A stretch of DNA of 64,000 nt from Vandiemenella viatica. Taxonomy: Eukaryota; Arthropoda; Insecta; Orthoptera; Morabidae. The translations under genes and the position numbers were made by a program. Of this stretch, positions 1 to 12,700 are shown one piece after another. The notes beneath the pieces were generated by a model. It was not told where the DNA came from. It did no database searches and saw only the letters and a list, made by a program, of their open reading frames with translations. Location of the stretch: contig JARYHS010008074.1 in the NCBI GenBank assembly GCA_031002005.1, positions 348,774,932 through 348,838,931 of the forward strand, read 5' to 3'. Within the stretch, counting starts at the first letter, position 1, and each line of letters begins with the position of its first letter.

Positions 1-3000
1 AACCCGCCAGTGGACTGCGCATGTTAAGGCGTCAACAGACTGGATCTGCATCAGGTTTGAGTAGTGATCCTCATATACCGGCCGTAGTGACTGCAGTTTC
101 CCGCATCCACGTAGGTGAATACTGGGATCGTCCCCAATTTCCGCTTCATGAACACTACAATCCACAAAGAAAACTACATCTATCATAGAAAAAATGAGTT
201 TCACGAATCGCATACAGATGTCAGCACTTAAGCATCCACCGTAAGAACAGGTTCCTCCCGGCATTGACATCGTTAACAATTCATGATGATCAATACACAG
301 ACTAAGAGACCTTACCCGTTAGTTAACAAAATGGTTGACAAATAATAACAATATTACGTCAAAACTAGAAAACGAAAGTGGATTTCGGTCAGCTATAGAC
401 AGAGGAGAGAAGGGAGCAACGTTTCACATAGCTAAAACATTTTCTGGCGACACATTGTAGATGCTTGTTATTACGAAACTTCATTATAAAATAGACAAGC
501 GCCTCACTTATTCCATTCTAAAACTCACATTCAATCTAATTTCCGAACGAATATTTTTAAACATCGAATATTTATCTCCAGTGATTAATTAATGTAGAAT
601 TTAATAAGAACTGCGTTTTAGTGTAAGGCGCAAGTGATACGTAGCTTGGAGTTCATTGATTTCTTGCTCAAAACTGCGGCACTCTGTGAAAATTCTTATG
701 AGCTCCTTAGTTGTTTTATGTTCCTAAGGTATGATGAAGCTTAAAAGATTAAATAAATCAATATTCAATAGTATTGTCCGCTGTTAAGGTATAGTACTGG
801 CCGAGGAATTATCCAGTCTGATGGACCGAAGAATTTAATTTCTCAGTGTATATTCGCTCAAGTTCCCAATCGAATCTAGTGAAATAACTTTATTTCCAAC
901 AATAATACTACGACTACTATGTGAAAGAAGGAAAGTTTTATAACTAGTATGTCATCTTGATCCGTACTAATGGTGTCTTTTGTGCCACCAAGAAATTATC
1001 TCAAGTTAAGTTCTTGCGAAGTGGGTAAAGAGCTAAAATTAATTATGTGTATTACTGCTGTACTGATTTTAGGGTAAAATTGTTTTTAAATTGATCGAGA
1101 CATCATTTTCTTACAAACAGACAGAGCGTGGTAGTGGCAATGATTAGTTCTAAACAAAAAATTACCTTCATCTAATCTCAATGTTCTCTTCAATTTGCTG
1201 TATCCAACTACTAGAAATTTGGATCCGGTATTTCTGCTACAACCATTGGATCAGGGGGCGTTAGAAGTAATGACACATCGCATATCACCGTAATTTAAAG
1301 CCTGAATACTTTGCCTCCTATGTTCATTTCATCTGATATATTTCGCACGTATTTTGATCAGTAGTTATAGCGCCTCATAAAAGAATGTTGCTGATTTACA
1401 AAAGTTGATTTAGTGCATGGTGGATATAGATACGCTGAATAGTTATGTACTTTTCCATTTTTATCTTAGATGAAACAAAGGATTATAAAAAAAAAAAATG
1501 CTTTAGGCTCAGATAATCAGTTGCATTTTTAATGGTATTTTAGTAGGATTGGAATTTCACACTTTATTTATTTTTTTTCAATTTTCTTAAATTCAGCTAG
1601 AGTTGTGTTATATTAAATAATTAAAGGAAAAAAATGGTGGCTATATAACTTAAGAGTAAAAGTTCACAAAAAATAAACTCAGTAATCGAAGTCCTCGGAC
1701 AGCATTCGTCATTCCTGTTCACTATCATAAATTCCCACCAATATATATATATAGTGTTAAGCACTTCCATCGCATACTTAGATAAATTAAAGATCAAACT
1801 TCTCTAAAACTACTTATACTGACAACGTATATCAGTTCTGTGTAACACATGACATATATTATTTCATCTTAATGTACAGATTTTTAAAAAATCTATGAAA
1901 AACGACAATAACTTATTTGAAAATAAATGACGATCTTTCTCTTTCGGTAGAATGTTGTAACTGAATTCTGTTGATCATATCTGAGGTGAAGTCTCCAGAA
2001 GAGATCCGACATTACGGACGAAACCTGCAAGCTGATATTGAACTGTCTCAGAAACAATCTGGATGAATTTGTTCTAACATTACGTTTCTGGCTAGTCTAT
2101 AAGTGAAGCCCATTAAAAGGTTAAACTTTATATCATGTGGTTTTATTGAAAGTCAGTGCACCTCTCGCCGAGGGACTTTCCGTTATTGATTGTTGTGTTC
2201 CTTTATCTGATTGGCTACTCTCCATTGCTCTCAACGACGGAAAGTTTCTTCTGTCGTGATACTGGCTGTTAAGTTTGGCTGTTGTTCTAGCTTTGTTTCA
2301 AGCAATTAAATTGGGGATTGTTTGCGACTTTATGTCATCAACGAAATTCATGAGTAGGTAAAAACAAAAGCTTAAAATCAAATGAATAGTATTTTGTATA
2401 ACAACTTTTAAAGTAAGAGCCAAGAGAATATGCAAATAACAGGTAAACTAATTGTAAAACTTAGTCCCACTTTTTCGAAAAAATAAAAAAAAGTATGTAC
2501 ACTACATACCCTTTCCGTTGTAGCATTTATTTATTTATTTTCAGAATCTATATGCGTTTCTCGAATTTTTGAAAATTTTATTACCGTCAGATAAATACAC
2601 ACAGAATGTCAGAAATACATACTATTTTCTCTTGCTCAACTCGACGATGAAAACTATTTTAACAAGTAAAGTTTTTAAAAGAACTGGATTAAAATTGTTG
2701 TTGTTCTTGTCACTTTAGAGCGCGTAGACAACGTGGAATAAAGCATTGGGCATTGTGACAAACCATTTAGGCAGTAGTATGAGACGTCTGAATTACGTGT
2801 CAGCTACGTAAAGGCAGTAGGAGATCTGATCTGAATTCCAAGCCCAATGAAATATGGAATTCCCTTGTCGAGCTCACAATGAGAGAGATTTAGACAAACA
2901 GAGCTCCGTATTACCAGAAATAAGAGACAAGAAGGAAAATCACATTTTAATACATGATAAATTAATTAATTAATTTGTTAGTGCAATCTAAGAAAGGAAT

Positions 3001-3009
3001 TGTAATGGA
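1..3009. other. AT-rich intergenic DNA, no gene recognised
   Basis: No open frame with family resemblance, no RNA gene and no convincing promoter was seen on either strand. The stretch holds short A and T runs, a small TA run near 1741 and scattered insect-like AT-rich sequence. A slightly GC-richer patch near 90-160 looks repeat-derived but could not be assigned. Confidence 0.5.
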
Positions 3010-3125
3010 AGATAAAGGTTAGAATATTTGGAGTCGATAATTGAGAAGGAAGGTTATTAATATGTTGAGATGAAGAGGTTAACTTAAGAGATAAAAGACT
3101 GCATGATGCCAATCGAAAGACTAAC
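3010..3125 (+). pseudogene. LINE ORF2 C-terminal tail fragment, copy A
   Basis: Broken + frames read like the basic C-terminal tail of an insect non-LTR retrotransposon, with an 'EYLESIIEKEGY..EMKRL' pattern carrying stops. The same stretch recurs at 18161-18285 at clearly similar nucleotide sequence (motif gagatgaagaggtta in both), where the frame is better kept. Inference: both are 5'-truncated copies of one LINE family. It is non-functional. Confidence 0.5.
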
Positions 3126-3423
3126 GACAGAAAATTTTATGTTTATAAGACTCAGGCGTGACATGGCCATTGCCTCTCCACTGACTTGAGACCTGCCCAG
3201 CAGCAGCTTCCTCCTCGGTACACTCTGAACGGCAGGCCGGGCCATCGCTCAGCTCCGAACAAGGGGAGGCCGGCAATTATATCTAAAATTCAGATCCGAA
3301 CCATACTGTGTGCTATAAAAGCTCATGGCCAGGGATGTAATGTGCCAAAGCAGTAACATGCGCTTCTTTGTCGCTGTCGAGAAAATCATCGTTCAAATAC
3401 TTTCCATGTTACCGAGACTTCGT
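3126..3423. other. GC-rich patch with TATA-like motif, unassigned
   Basis: Between 3160 and 3300 the DNA is far more GC-rich than its surroundings and a tataaa lies at about 3315. No matching coding exon follows: the only short frame begins a few bases after the TATA-like motif, too close for a transcript start. It could be an unassigned repeat or an old promoter; I cannot tell. Confidence 0.25.
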
Positions 3424-3602
3424 GGGGCGCGTGGCTCAGCCTGCCTCATAAACCCATCGTCACCGGGTCGAATCTCGCTATTGGCCACTTTTTTGTTTAT
3501 TCAGATGTATATACAAATAACTCCCGGAAATCAGCTGCAACAATTCGGCATATAATAAGTTTTTTAAATGCGGTTTGTTGTGAAAAAAACTGACGCTTTC
3601 GT
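3424..3602 (+). repeat. tRNA-derived SINE-like repeat, left arm of inverted pair
   Basis: The head carries RNA polymerase III promoter-like boxes: an A-box-like tggctcagcctg at 3432-3443 and a B-box-like gggtcgaatct at 3465-3475, spaced as in a tRNA. A body of about 120 bp follows. The same sequence, head outward, recurs reverse-complemented at 3738-3908. Known: such internal boxes drive tRNA-derived SINEs. Inference: this is a SINE or a fold-back element built from one. Confidence 0.6.
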
Positions 3603-3737
3603 ACTTCCTTATGTTGTTTGCAAGCAAAGTTATATTTCAAAAATATAAATATTTGCTGCGGCAGGTATGAAATACAAATATCGTTACTCGACTGACCGAC
3701 AAAGACGTACATTCCCGCACCATGGTACGGGATGGTC

Positions 3738-3908
3738 GAAACGAGACGCCTTCGGTTTTTCCACAGTAAAAGGTATTTAAAAAAACTTATTATATGCATA
3801 GTTGTTGAAACTGATTGCCGGGAAATATCTGTATACATATTTGAATAAATAAATAAAGTTTCCCGCAGCGAGATTCGACCCGGCGACGACAGGCGCCCCG
3901 CGCCCCTT
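3738..3908 (-). repeat. tRNA-derived SINE-like repeat, right arm of inverted pair
   Basis: Reverse complement of the 3424-3602 repeat. The B-box (gggtcgaatctc on the minus strand, 3870-3881), the following A/T-rich body and the gcatataataagttttt segment all align. The A-box part is shortened relative to the left arm. About 135 bp of non-matching DNA separates the arms, so a transcript could fold into a long hairpin. Confidence 0.6.
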
Positions 3909-5944
3909 GTAATCTGGAAGTATTTGAATGCAACAGAGTATATCAATTCAGATTTTCTCGACAACGGCGAAGAAGCGCCTGTTACTGCTTTGCCACTTTA
4001 CAGCTCTAGCCATGAGCTTTTATTACACACAGAATTAATTGAATCTGAATTTTACTATTGGCAGCCTCCCCTTGTTATAATAGTTTTGTCCAATACTGTC
4101 ACTCGCTCTATTGCCTAAACAGCTGTAAAATTTCAACAGATGCGCAGTGCGAGTACAAATTGCATAGCTCTACATAACTACGATCAGGAAAGATCAAGTC
4201 ATCATTTATTTAGTGTACTACGCGATTAAAATAGAACTGAGAAGAGAAATTTTTTATAAAATATTACCAACTGAACTAAAAACATAGCTAAACACATTTT
4301 TTTCGGTTTTTGCAAGACATAGTAAGATATACAAGTGCTGAATAGCAGCCATTGCATGATTCGTAATCATTAAATGTCAAAGATGAAATGAGAAGATTGA
4401 GAATACATTTAACAATTTTTATAAACCTTAAAATTATAGGTTAACATCCAACTATAGCTAGGCAGCAAAATGTCAAAGATCTTGCTGTAGCATTATTGGA
4501 GAGAGGTACTTTCCCGTTATCCTATCAGCAATAGCGGACAATCTGGGTGAATTTAAGGAACTAAAATGCATTTATCTGAAAAGGAGAGGATGACCTTCAT
4601 AAGAACGACGTAATCACCCAGTTACTGTTTACTGGGCTAAGAGCCCCGTTAACAATTTTTTTCTGGCAGTTTGACGATTTTTACATTTTAAATCGATTCA
4701 TGTGCCTATAGTTATGACTCAGTTCTGTGTAGATAACATATGTCATCAAAAGAAGAATGCACAGTTCCGAACATTTCTAGTGTAGTTGAAAGATTTTAAA
4801 TAATAAAATTAATCTCGTGTGGCTACTGCACAATATTCTCAGCTACAGAAATGCGATTCCCTCAACATTTGTAAGATTCAGTTTGGGTAATGGCAATATA
4901 GGACGGACATAACATTAAACGAAAATCACCCCTGCCCGTGGCAAGTCTCGAACCGCAAACCATTGATTGCAATGTGAGACAGTTTCATAGTTTTTTATGC
5001 TTGGTCTGCCAATTTAAATAAATGAGAAATTCCAGTCAATAAATTACGATGGAAATGTATTTAGAAAAGTTAATGCCGCTAATAACAACAAATCTGCCCT
5101 CCAGATGACCAACAGATACACTGAATTGCAAAAATGAAGCCAAGTACGCTTTCAACACCGACGTTAAAGATGTCTATCTTCTTTGACTAGAATAAAGAGT
5201 AATATATTCTAACACAACGAATGGCAGTAAAAATGAATTGCTTAAGACTAGAAAACCTAGTAGACAAAATATAGATGAACAGATTCAACAATATTTTTCT
5301 GCTTTTAAAATTTATAATAAGAAAAATGTAATCCACTAAGTTACTGGTTTCCGTGTTAATAGTTGAATATTGAAAATTGTAACGAACGTACTTTCGTTAC
5401 AATTTTGTAGTTACATTATATTCTTGCACAAATGAACCACAAAATTAATTTCTTTGGCAATAGATTTACAATTAAACTTAAAAAATTTCGGTACATTTTA
5501 TCAAAAAATGTAATTGATAGCCCTAATTAACTGCCACTACTTTGAATTTCTTCAGGTTTTTCAGTCATATGGTTAGAAAAGAACATGACAAAGTGGGTAG
5601 GTTGATCAGGAAATAGTAAAACTTTTTTGCGAATAATTTCGTCTTCAATAGAAATTACTATTCAACTTGGTTCATGAGTGACGCAATTACAAGATCTTAT
5701 TTATTTTTTATTTTCTACACAAATCCTTCACATGTTGAGTAACAAATGGTGTTCAATCCAATTCAAGCATTGTGGCCACCTTGTACCGGAAAATTTGAAT
5801 GAATATTAATATAAAACCTTGAGAGGATGTTATCATAATCGTCATATGATCGCTACGAAATCACTATTACTATTTTTATTACTCTACGATGCACTAAAAG
5901 TCGGTGGCGGAGGGTGTTTTGCACCTATTGTGTAATCTTTTATG
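3909..5944. other. Intergenic DNA, no gene recognised
   Basis: No exon-like frame or RNA gene seen. AT-rich, apart from the small tRNA-like patch listed at 4920-4995. Confidence 0.5.
4920..4995 (-). repeat. Possible SINE head with B-box-like motif
   Basis: On the minus strand gcggttcgagac (4945-4956) fits a polymerase III B box and is followed by a GC-rich stretch unlike its neighbours. The upstream half (gtctcacattgca) loosely recalls a tRNA anticodon arm. No intact cloverleaf can be drawn, so this is at best a decayed tRNA-derived SINE. Confidence 0.35.
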
Positions 5945-6060
5945 CATAAGAAGGGATATACGGGAGATGGCAGGACGCGACCATGAGCTATTTCGAGGAA
6001 CCGTCCCGGCATCTGGGAAAAGTATGTCAAATCCAGATCAGGATGGCCACCGCGTTTTAT
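5945..6060 (-). repeat. SINE body fragment (central domain), copy 1
   Basis: The minus strand reads catcctgatctggatttg followed, a few bases on, by gatgccgggacggttcct. This matches the body of the SINEs at 35655-35865 and 62420-62700 (gatttgaattttc, ccaggcgaatgccg, gatgtttcctt). Five fragments of this family lie in the window. The tRNA head is not recognisable in this copy. Confidence 0.6.
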
Positions 6061-6580
6061 CGAGACCTAGTCCCGTCTGATTCTAAGTTCTCTCGCTCGT
6101 TAAATCCATTCCCCAATCGCTCGTAGAAAAAATGAGTGTACAAAAGAATCTGTTACGGCCATTCCTAAATATTAATGTTGCTGATAGTAATATATGTTCG
6201 GTGTCATCTAGAAACATGAATCCTGTGGTATACATGACCGACAGGTATTGAACCATTTTTTAATTTCAATGATATTAACAAGTGTGAACATAACTAAAGC
6301 GAAGTGAGAGGCCTCTACAATCGTAGAAAATTTACACCAGAGGATGTGTTACTAGGGACATAGGTACGGCATCTGGTCTTTAAATGTCCTCCGCAACTCA
6401 AGAAAAACATTCATCTGGAGTAAGCGGAATCTAAAGAAAACAAGAAAGCATTGGCAGATAGTTTGTGCTTGCCTTCCGCGCACAGTAGCCGGCGGCGGGG
6501 AAGAACCTGCCCGCAGTGCGGCAGGTGGGTCGCATGACCTCAGCGATAGCCCTCCGCCCCCGCTCCGCCGATAGTACGCC
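6061..6580. other. Hexamerin upstream region
   Basis: The last 110 bases before the TATA box are strongly GC-rich (6470-6580) in contrast with the AT-rich DNA further up, suggesting a proximal promoter. No specific transcription-factor site can be supported by eye. Confidence 0.35.
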
Positions 6581-6587
6581 TATAAGA
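6581..6587 (+). promoter_or_regulatory. TATA box of the hexamerin gene
   Basis: tataaga lies 57 bases before the start codon. With the usual 25-30-base spacing, transcription would begin near 6608-6614, giving a 5' leader of only about 25-30 bases. A short leader and strong TATA box fit a highly expressed, hormonally controlled storage-protein gene (known for hexamerins; regulation here is inference). Confidence 0.65.
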
Positions 6588-6637
6588 ACGGCAGGCGGCG
6601 ACAGCAAGATCGGAGTCGAGCGAGCACTGCACCGAAC

Positions 6638-6713
6638 ATGAGGACCATCACTCTACTGGGGCTGCTCCTGGCTGCCATAGCCGTGAGCACGGCAGAGGAT
6701 TTTGGACCGGAAG
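6638..6713 (+). CDS. Hexamerin exon 1: signal peptide
   Basis: Codes residues 1-25 plus one base: a short basic start, a leucine/alanine core and a small-residue cleavage site (STA then EDF). Donor gaag/gtaacc. This is the first ATG after the predicted start site. The 2982-bp intron that follows holds no recognised exon or element; open stretches at 7505-7789 and 8125-8364 look non-coding. Confidence 0.93.
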
Positions 6714-9700
6714 GTAACCACTCTAACCAAATGCTTCAGAGTAGAAACGGTGCATACCGCTGCGTCTATGTATGTTGCTTTCCTCTCTAGTCTAGGCTGT
6801 AATATCTTTATCATAGTTCTTTCCAATAACCTCGGCAGTGGCGTAACAATAGCACAGGTAAAACGTCACGGGCACCCCGCCGGAAGGGGCCGAGAGGGCC
6901 TTCCGCCCCCTTTAGCAACAGCCCTGCCACGCATCACAACGGTATAACTACGTCACTGAACTACTTTGTCTTATTCTGGAAACGTGGGCCGAAGTATGAA
7001 TCTGTTCTACTTTGACTAGCAATCAGATCACCAAAAGTTCCCACACTAAGACAACCATGCTGAGTTCATTAATTTCAGTCATAACGAGAACAGGGAGTAA
7101 GCAGTATTATCCCTGATCGCTCAACTATTTCCTCCCAAAAGCTTCACAAGGAAATGAGACTGAAATATAGCAAAAACCGTTAACCGAAGATCTATTGTAT
7201 TATGGGGCAGCAGAATACTATTGCTAATGTAGTTCGGCCATCTTATTGACAGCATAGGAGCTAAGATTTGACGGGAAATAAAGACCTTTAGTGAAACTCT
7301 TCACTGCGTGGAATTTTAACCAACGATCTCTATAAACGCTGTCAAGTTTCTTATGACTGAAATTGAAATAGGACAAAAGCACGGCAGGTTATTTAGCTTT
7401 GAAGACAAGAGGACGCTTTATTTGATGCAGCGCTATTCAGCAGCAGAGCAGACTGAAAAATTAGTATTCGTAACTGTTGTTAGTGTCTTGGAATTATACT
7501 ACCCATGTATCCGTTAATATTCATAAGCATGTGGCAATATCTAAGCCAGTCGCTTTTAAAATCCTGTCGAGTTTCACACGGTAAACAATTTGTTTGTACC
7601 TGCTTCTGTGATACATGTTTCACAAGTAAGAAATTTTACTATGCCATCAAACAACAAACTCTTCAATACATGGTTCCAAGATGGAAGAAAAGAATGTTAC
7701 AAAACATAGGCATGTTTCTTCATTTAACTATCGGGAAAAACTGCGGCAGTTATCAGTCGATTCACAATAAACGTAATGCTGAGATATAAATACATAATAA
7801 TTTACAGATATTTAATACCATCACGACTTAAAATGATTAGAACTATATTTTAAAATAGAAAAAGATGGAAAGGAAAATTATCTTTGAGGTTTCCCAATAT
7901 TAACGTTGTATTTACGGGGCATTCACCTAACAACATAAATCCTACTAAAATCGGAGTACACTGGGGCAGACGCCGCAGCTTAGTGGTAGATTGGATAATA
8001 AATTCGACATCCGTAATAGACAACGCTTCTGCCACGAAATAGAAGCCGTCCTCTCCCCGCAAGGTAGAACGCCCTTTCTTAATGCACTGTCCAGGTTACG
8101 GTAGGCAAAGGTTTCTATGTCCTATTGAAGTCGATAATGAGGGGATGTACCACGAAGATATACAAAACATTGGGCAATATCCAGGTTGAATATGGTTGGG
8201 TTGTATGGGACCAAATACCTGAGTTGGCGTGTGTGAAACCCGAAAGCAGACAGAATTTTTTTCTGAAATTAGCTTATAAAACAATCCGACCTGATATGAT
8301 AAAGGAGCTCGGTTGGGTGTCATTGGAAATCAGGAGGAGAGTAAAGAGCGTGCTGAGTGGGTAAAAAGCATCCTTTAGTTATGAGGCCGGTGAGGATATT
8401 ATACAAGGAATTAGGATGTGGAAAGTAAGAGATTACCGTGCGTAAGACAAGTTTTCATTTTTAATTAAACCGGCGATATACTGAAACAAATTATCGAGGG
8501 TGGTATTGGACACTGATAGAATTTTTAGAAAAAAAATTATAATTCAAAAGTAGATTTGTATGGATATTTCCAATAGAGCATAATCTCCATTAATAAAAAT
8601 AATTCCGAACTATCTCTCCTCCAATCTAATTCATATTATCTTTCATGATGTCCTGTTGTTATTATAGAACATCACGTAAAGCAGAAGACCTATTCCCAGT
8701 TCAACAAATCCTATCAACTAACTCGGTAATTTTCCACTTTCACCCTACGAATCCTTCCAATTTTCATGATTTTTTCCTTCATTTCGTTACACATATGCAA
8801 CAGACATAGGTTACCATAAATAAGTATCATCAGAGTTTTTAATCATTCAAATATATCTGGTATCTACTTCCCAACCATAGTCTTCTAGAAATCGTCGGTG
8901 AGATTCAAGTAGGAAAGGAGAACAGCAACATTCTATCATCCAAAAATTCGGAAAAATGTGGCAGACATATATCTGTCTATTATGACAGCAAACTTATGAC
9001 GAACATACTCTTAAACCCCTTGCCACGTTGAGTTTCGTTTGAGTTGTCATTACTGGACACTCCTCTACGCATATGTCCCGTTTCACAGCACTGAGACCAC
9101 ACCACGAGATGGTTACTGTCTCACCCTGTTGCTATATATTTCTTAGCTCCCAGGCGTACAAATCTCATTAATTTGCGAAGAAATTTCAAATTATTTAAAT
9201 ATTCGAATATTAGAACATGAGTTTCTGCTAGATATATCTATTTACATCTCAGTATAGTCTTCTTTTACTTGTATGAAGGGAACATTAACACGGATAACAC
9301 TATAATTTTCTTAATGATCTATCACTAGGTTGTTTGTACCTACTAATACTTACTCATAAAGGTTCAGCTGAACGAATGTTAAAAAATGTAAGAAAGCACA
9401 CCTTAGAAATGAATGCAACACTGTAGAGCATTGAGAATTAACCAGCAATTATAAGTGATTACAAACTAAAGAGTTAAAAAAAAATATTACAACAGATGTG
9501 AAAAGCATTTATTATTTATTTTTTAAAAAAATCAATAATTTCAGAATTGTGATTTGCAACCTTGTAACTGCAGACGTTTTCTTCTGCGAATGTACACTTC
9601 AACCAATTTAAATTAACCTTCTGCACAGTTGAAAAATTTTTGGTGAATTCAAGAATTTTTTATTTTTGTAACATTTTTCTTCTTTCTGTCTACAGCAAAT

Positions 9701-12700
9701 CAAGAACAACTGGTCCGTCAGAAGGACATCCTCCGGCTATTAGTGCGCGTGCAGCAACCAATCATTTATGAAGACCTGGCCACTATTTCGAAGAACTATC
9801 ACATTGAGCCTAACAACTATCAGGTAAACAAAAACTACGAAGAACAGAGCGAATATTTTTGTCGTAATAAGCCATAAGGATGTACAGTAGAAAAAATGAT
9901 CTAATTAGCAAAAATTGAAATGGAAGATACAGAATAACTTGAAATCGGATTTTGTTTACAACACTAACTTGTCATTAAACATAATGAACCTTAAGGATAA
10001 GAGAGAATGTTATAGTAAATTCACGGAACGTTCAGTAGAGAACTGCAGCGAAGCTAATATAATCATTGGAACATAATGCGTTTATCACTAAATGATTACT
10101 AATGTACCATGATAAACATTCATTTAGAATATTCAGAAACGTTGTGTTAATTTAATTTCCTGCAGGGAAATCAATGAAACGTTGACAGAGAAATGTATAT
10201 GATTCTCTGGGAGACAGTTGTCGGAATTGAAGATTCTTGTTCTTCAGTGTAATATTGACTTCACCGAAAACTTCGCCTGAAACCGTAAAAAGTATCAGAA
10301 CAAAATAAAAAATGATTGTGTATCAAATGGTCGCTGTAGTTAACGCGGCTAGCATAATAAAAAAAAATTAATATTAAAGTCTATATTTTCCACTTACAGG
10401 TAGCGTGCCTCAAATCATCCCCAAAGTCGTCCTATTTAACAATATAAATGGATATTTTTTTAAAAAAAAGTTCGATATCTCTTTCGTGTCTAAATAACTT
10501 ATAATGATATTACTGTCGATAATGACTTTTGTTGCAGTCAGAGCAGTTTCTTTATTAAAAATGCAATTTGTCCTTTTCGGTCATCCAATTAACCAGTTTT
10601 GTACTTCCATTCCCTGAAGAACAAAAGATATTTATCATATTTCAGCATAGTTTTATTGAATTGCATAATAAGATTCACAAATAAAAGCACAGCATTTAAT
10701 TAAATCCAATCACGTCCTTCACCAGAACCAAATTGAAGACCCTTGTCACGTGAACTCAGCGCTCTAGTCCCTACGCTGTCGTTGATAAACACTCACAGTA
10801 TTTCTGCGCAGGTAATTAGAACAAAACCATAGCAGCGATTACGACTTAGACTTTCTAGAAGCGTTACTACAATTATCTAACATTCTAACCTAATGGTGGA
10901 ACGGTCACTAACTCTTATATTCAAAATACTAAGAAAGAGGGTAACTCATAATACAGTTTGACGAACGTTAAACGAATAGTAATACGCAGGCCTCCACCCC
11001 CCCCATTCAATCATTAAAGAATGAAAAATTAAAGAATGAAGAAACCGTAATCCGCTTTAAGAAAACATTAAGTTCACTGCATACCGTACCAAATATATAG
11101 GAAAGATCTTAAACGCTACATCAATTGAAGTTCCTGAATGTTTGGTATGGTACTGAACGATTTCGCCAGACGGTGATAACTTTTATCTGATGTACGCTGA
11201 CGTTACTGATCTCTGTATTTTCTATCGCAGTATCCCGAGTACGCCGAAGAGTTCGCTCAACGATATGAGAGCGGCTACTTCCTGGAACGCGGCCAACCCT
11301 TCTCCGTGTTCTATGAGAAACACTTGGAACAACTCAAGTACCTGGTCGACCTCCTGTACTCCGCAAAGGATTTTGACACCTTTTACCAGGTACCGTTCAG
11401 AACGCCAAAGTCTACACTTGTTCCTTCTTCACCAAAATGTTCTTAAATTGTGATTATGAGAGTAATCCATCATGTTGTCGCGTCTGCAGACGGCCGTGTA
11501 CCTGCGCGACCGTGTCAACGAGGGCCAGTTCGTGTACGCGCTCACCATCTCGGTGATGCTGCGCGAAGACGCCAAGTACATTGTGCTGCCGCCGCCATAT
11601 GAAGTCTTCCCGCAGCTCTTCCTCGGCGCCGATGTCGTGCAGCAGGCATACGATGCTAGGCTTCAAGGTGAGACCAAGCGCACTGCCAAACAAAACCCAA
11701 ATCACAGCATCGAATGTGTGAACCGATACAACTATCTATTAGCTTGCTTGTGTCTTTACTTTTCTCTTAAACTGCTGAGCATAACGCCTTAAAAATGTTA
11801 TAAGCTCACCAACCTGAAAAGAAGAAGCGCATCCTCTGTAAGGTTACTAAATTACCTAGAGATAACATTTAATGAAATTAAGCTGTAGACTGTTTTTGCT
11901 GAAAAGTTTAGTTGTTCTATCACCACCTACAAATCTTTTCTATGCACTAGCTACTGAAATGTTCCATTTTGAGAACTATGTATCTTTTCCTGGCCAAATT
12001 TTACATCTTCCATTCTTTCTAGAGTTGCTAAAGGACATTTAATTGGAGCTAATGACTGCGACATATTTTAATGTCGGAAAAATTTTGTATTTATAAAATC
12101 CGAAAATATCTGTTAATACTTATATGTAAGACATTGGGCCCGAGGCAAATATATGGTGCGCTGAGAACCAACCGGCCCCGACCCCCTGCTTTCCATTAAT
12201 ATATCCGAATTTATAGGCTGTATCAAACACGTTTTTATTACATTTCCATTACCTAATGTAGCCGAAAATGATTTACTGTAATCGTCAGTTTACTACCTAA
12301 GCAAAAAAAAAAAGATGTTAATAGTGAACAAAGGTGATTTAAGATTGCTGATGACAAATAAGGAACCAAATGTTGAAAAACAATTTGCATTACACCGAGC
12401 TCAGCCTTCTAATTAATAACATTATTTTTTATAATATGCCTTTATTAATCAAACTATGAAAAATACATCAATATTGTTTATATCCTACTAAAGAAGTTTT
12501 AGAAATCTTTCCTTGCTTTTCAATATACAATATATTAGCTTCACCTAAACGGGGCAGAGGGATGCCATCGAGCCACTGTCTCAAAAAGTTGGAGCACTGT
12601 GGGTTACATTATTGATTAGAAGCAGGAAAATCGACGTGTTTTTTTTCTGAAAAGGAAACTGTGTGTAATTTTCATTTTCGAAAAGAGAAAGGTAGGCTAA

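Noticed and set aside
3325..3555. Open frame after a TATA-like motif, suggestive of a small gene
   Set aside because: It begins about 10 bases after the TATA-like motif, too close to be transcribed from it, and most of it overlaps the SINE-like repeat.
8125..8364. Open frame in hexamerin intron 1 with a faint LINE-like look (LGWVSLEIRRRVKSV)
   Set aside because: Too short and too weak a resemblance, no neighbouring LINE sequence.
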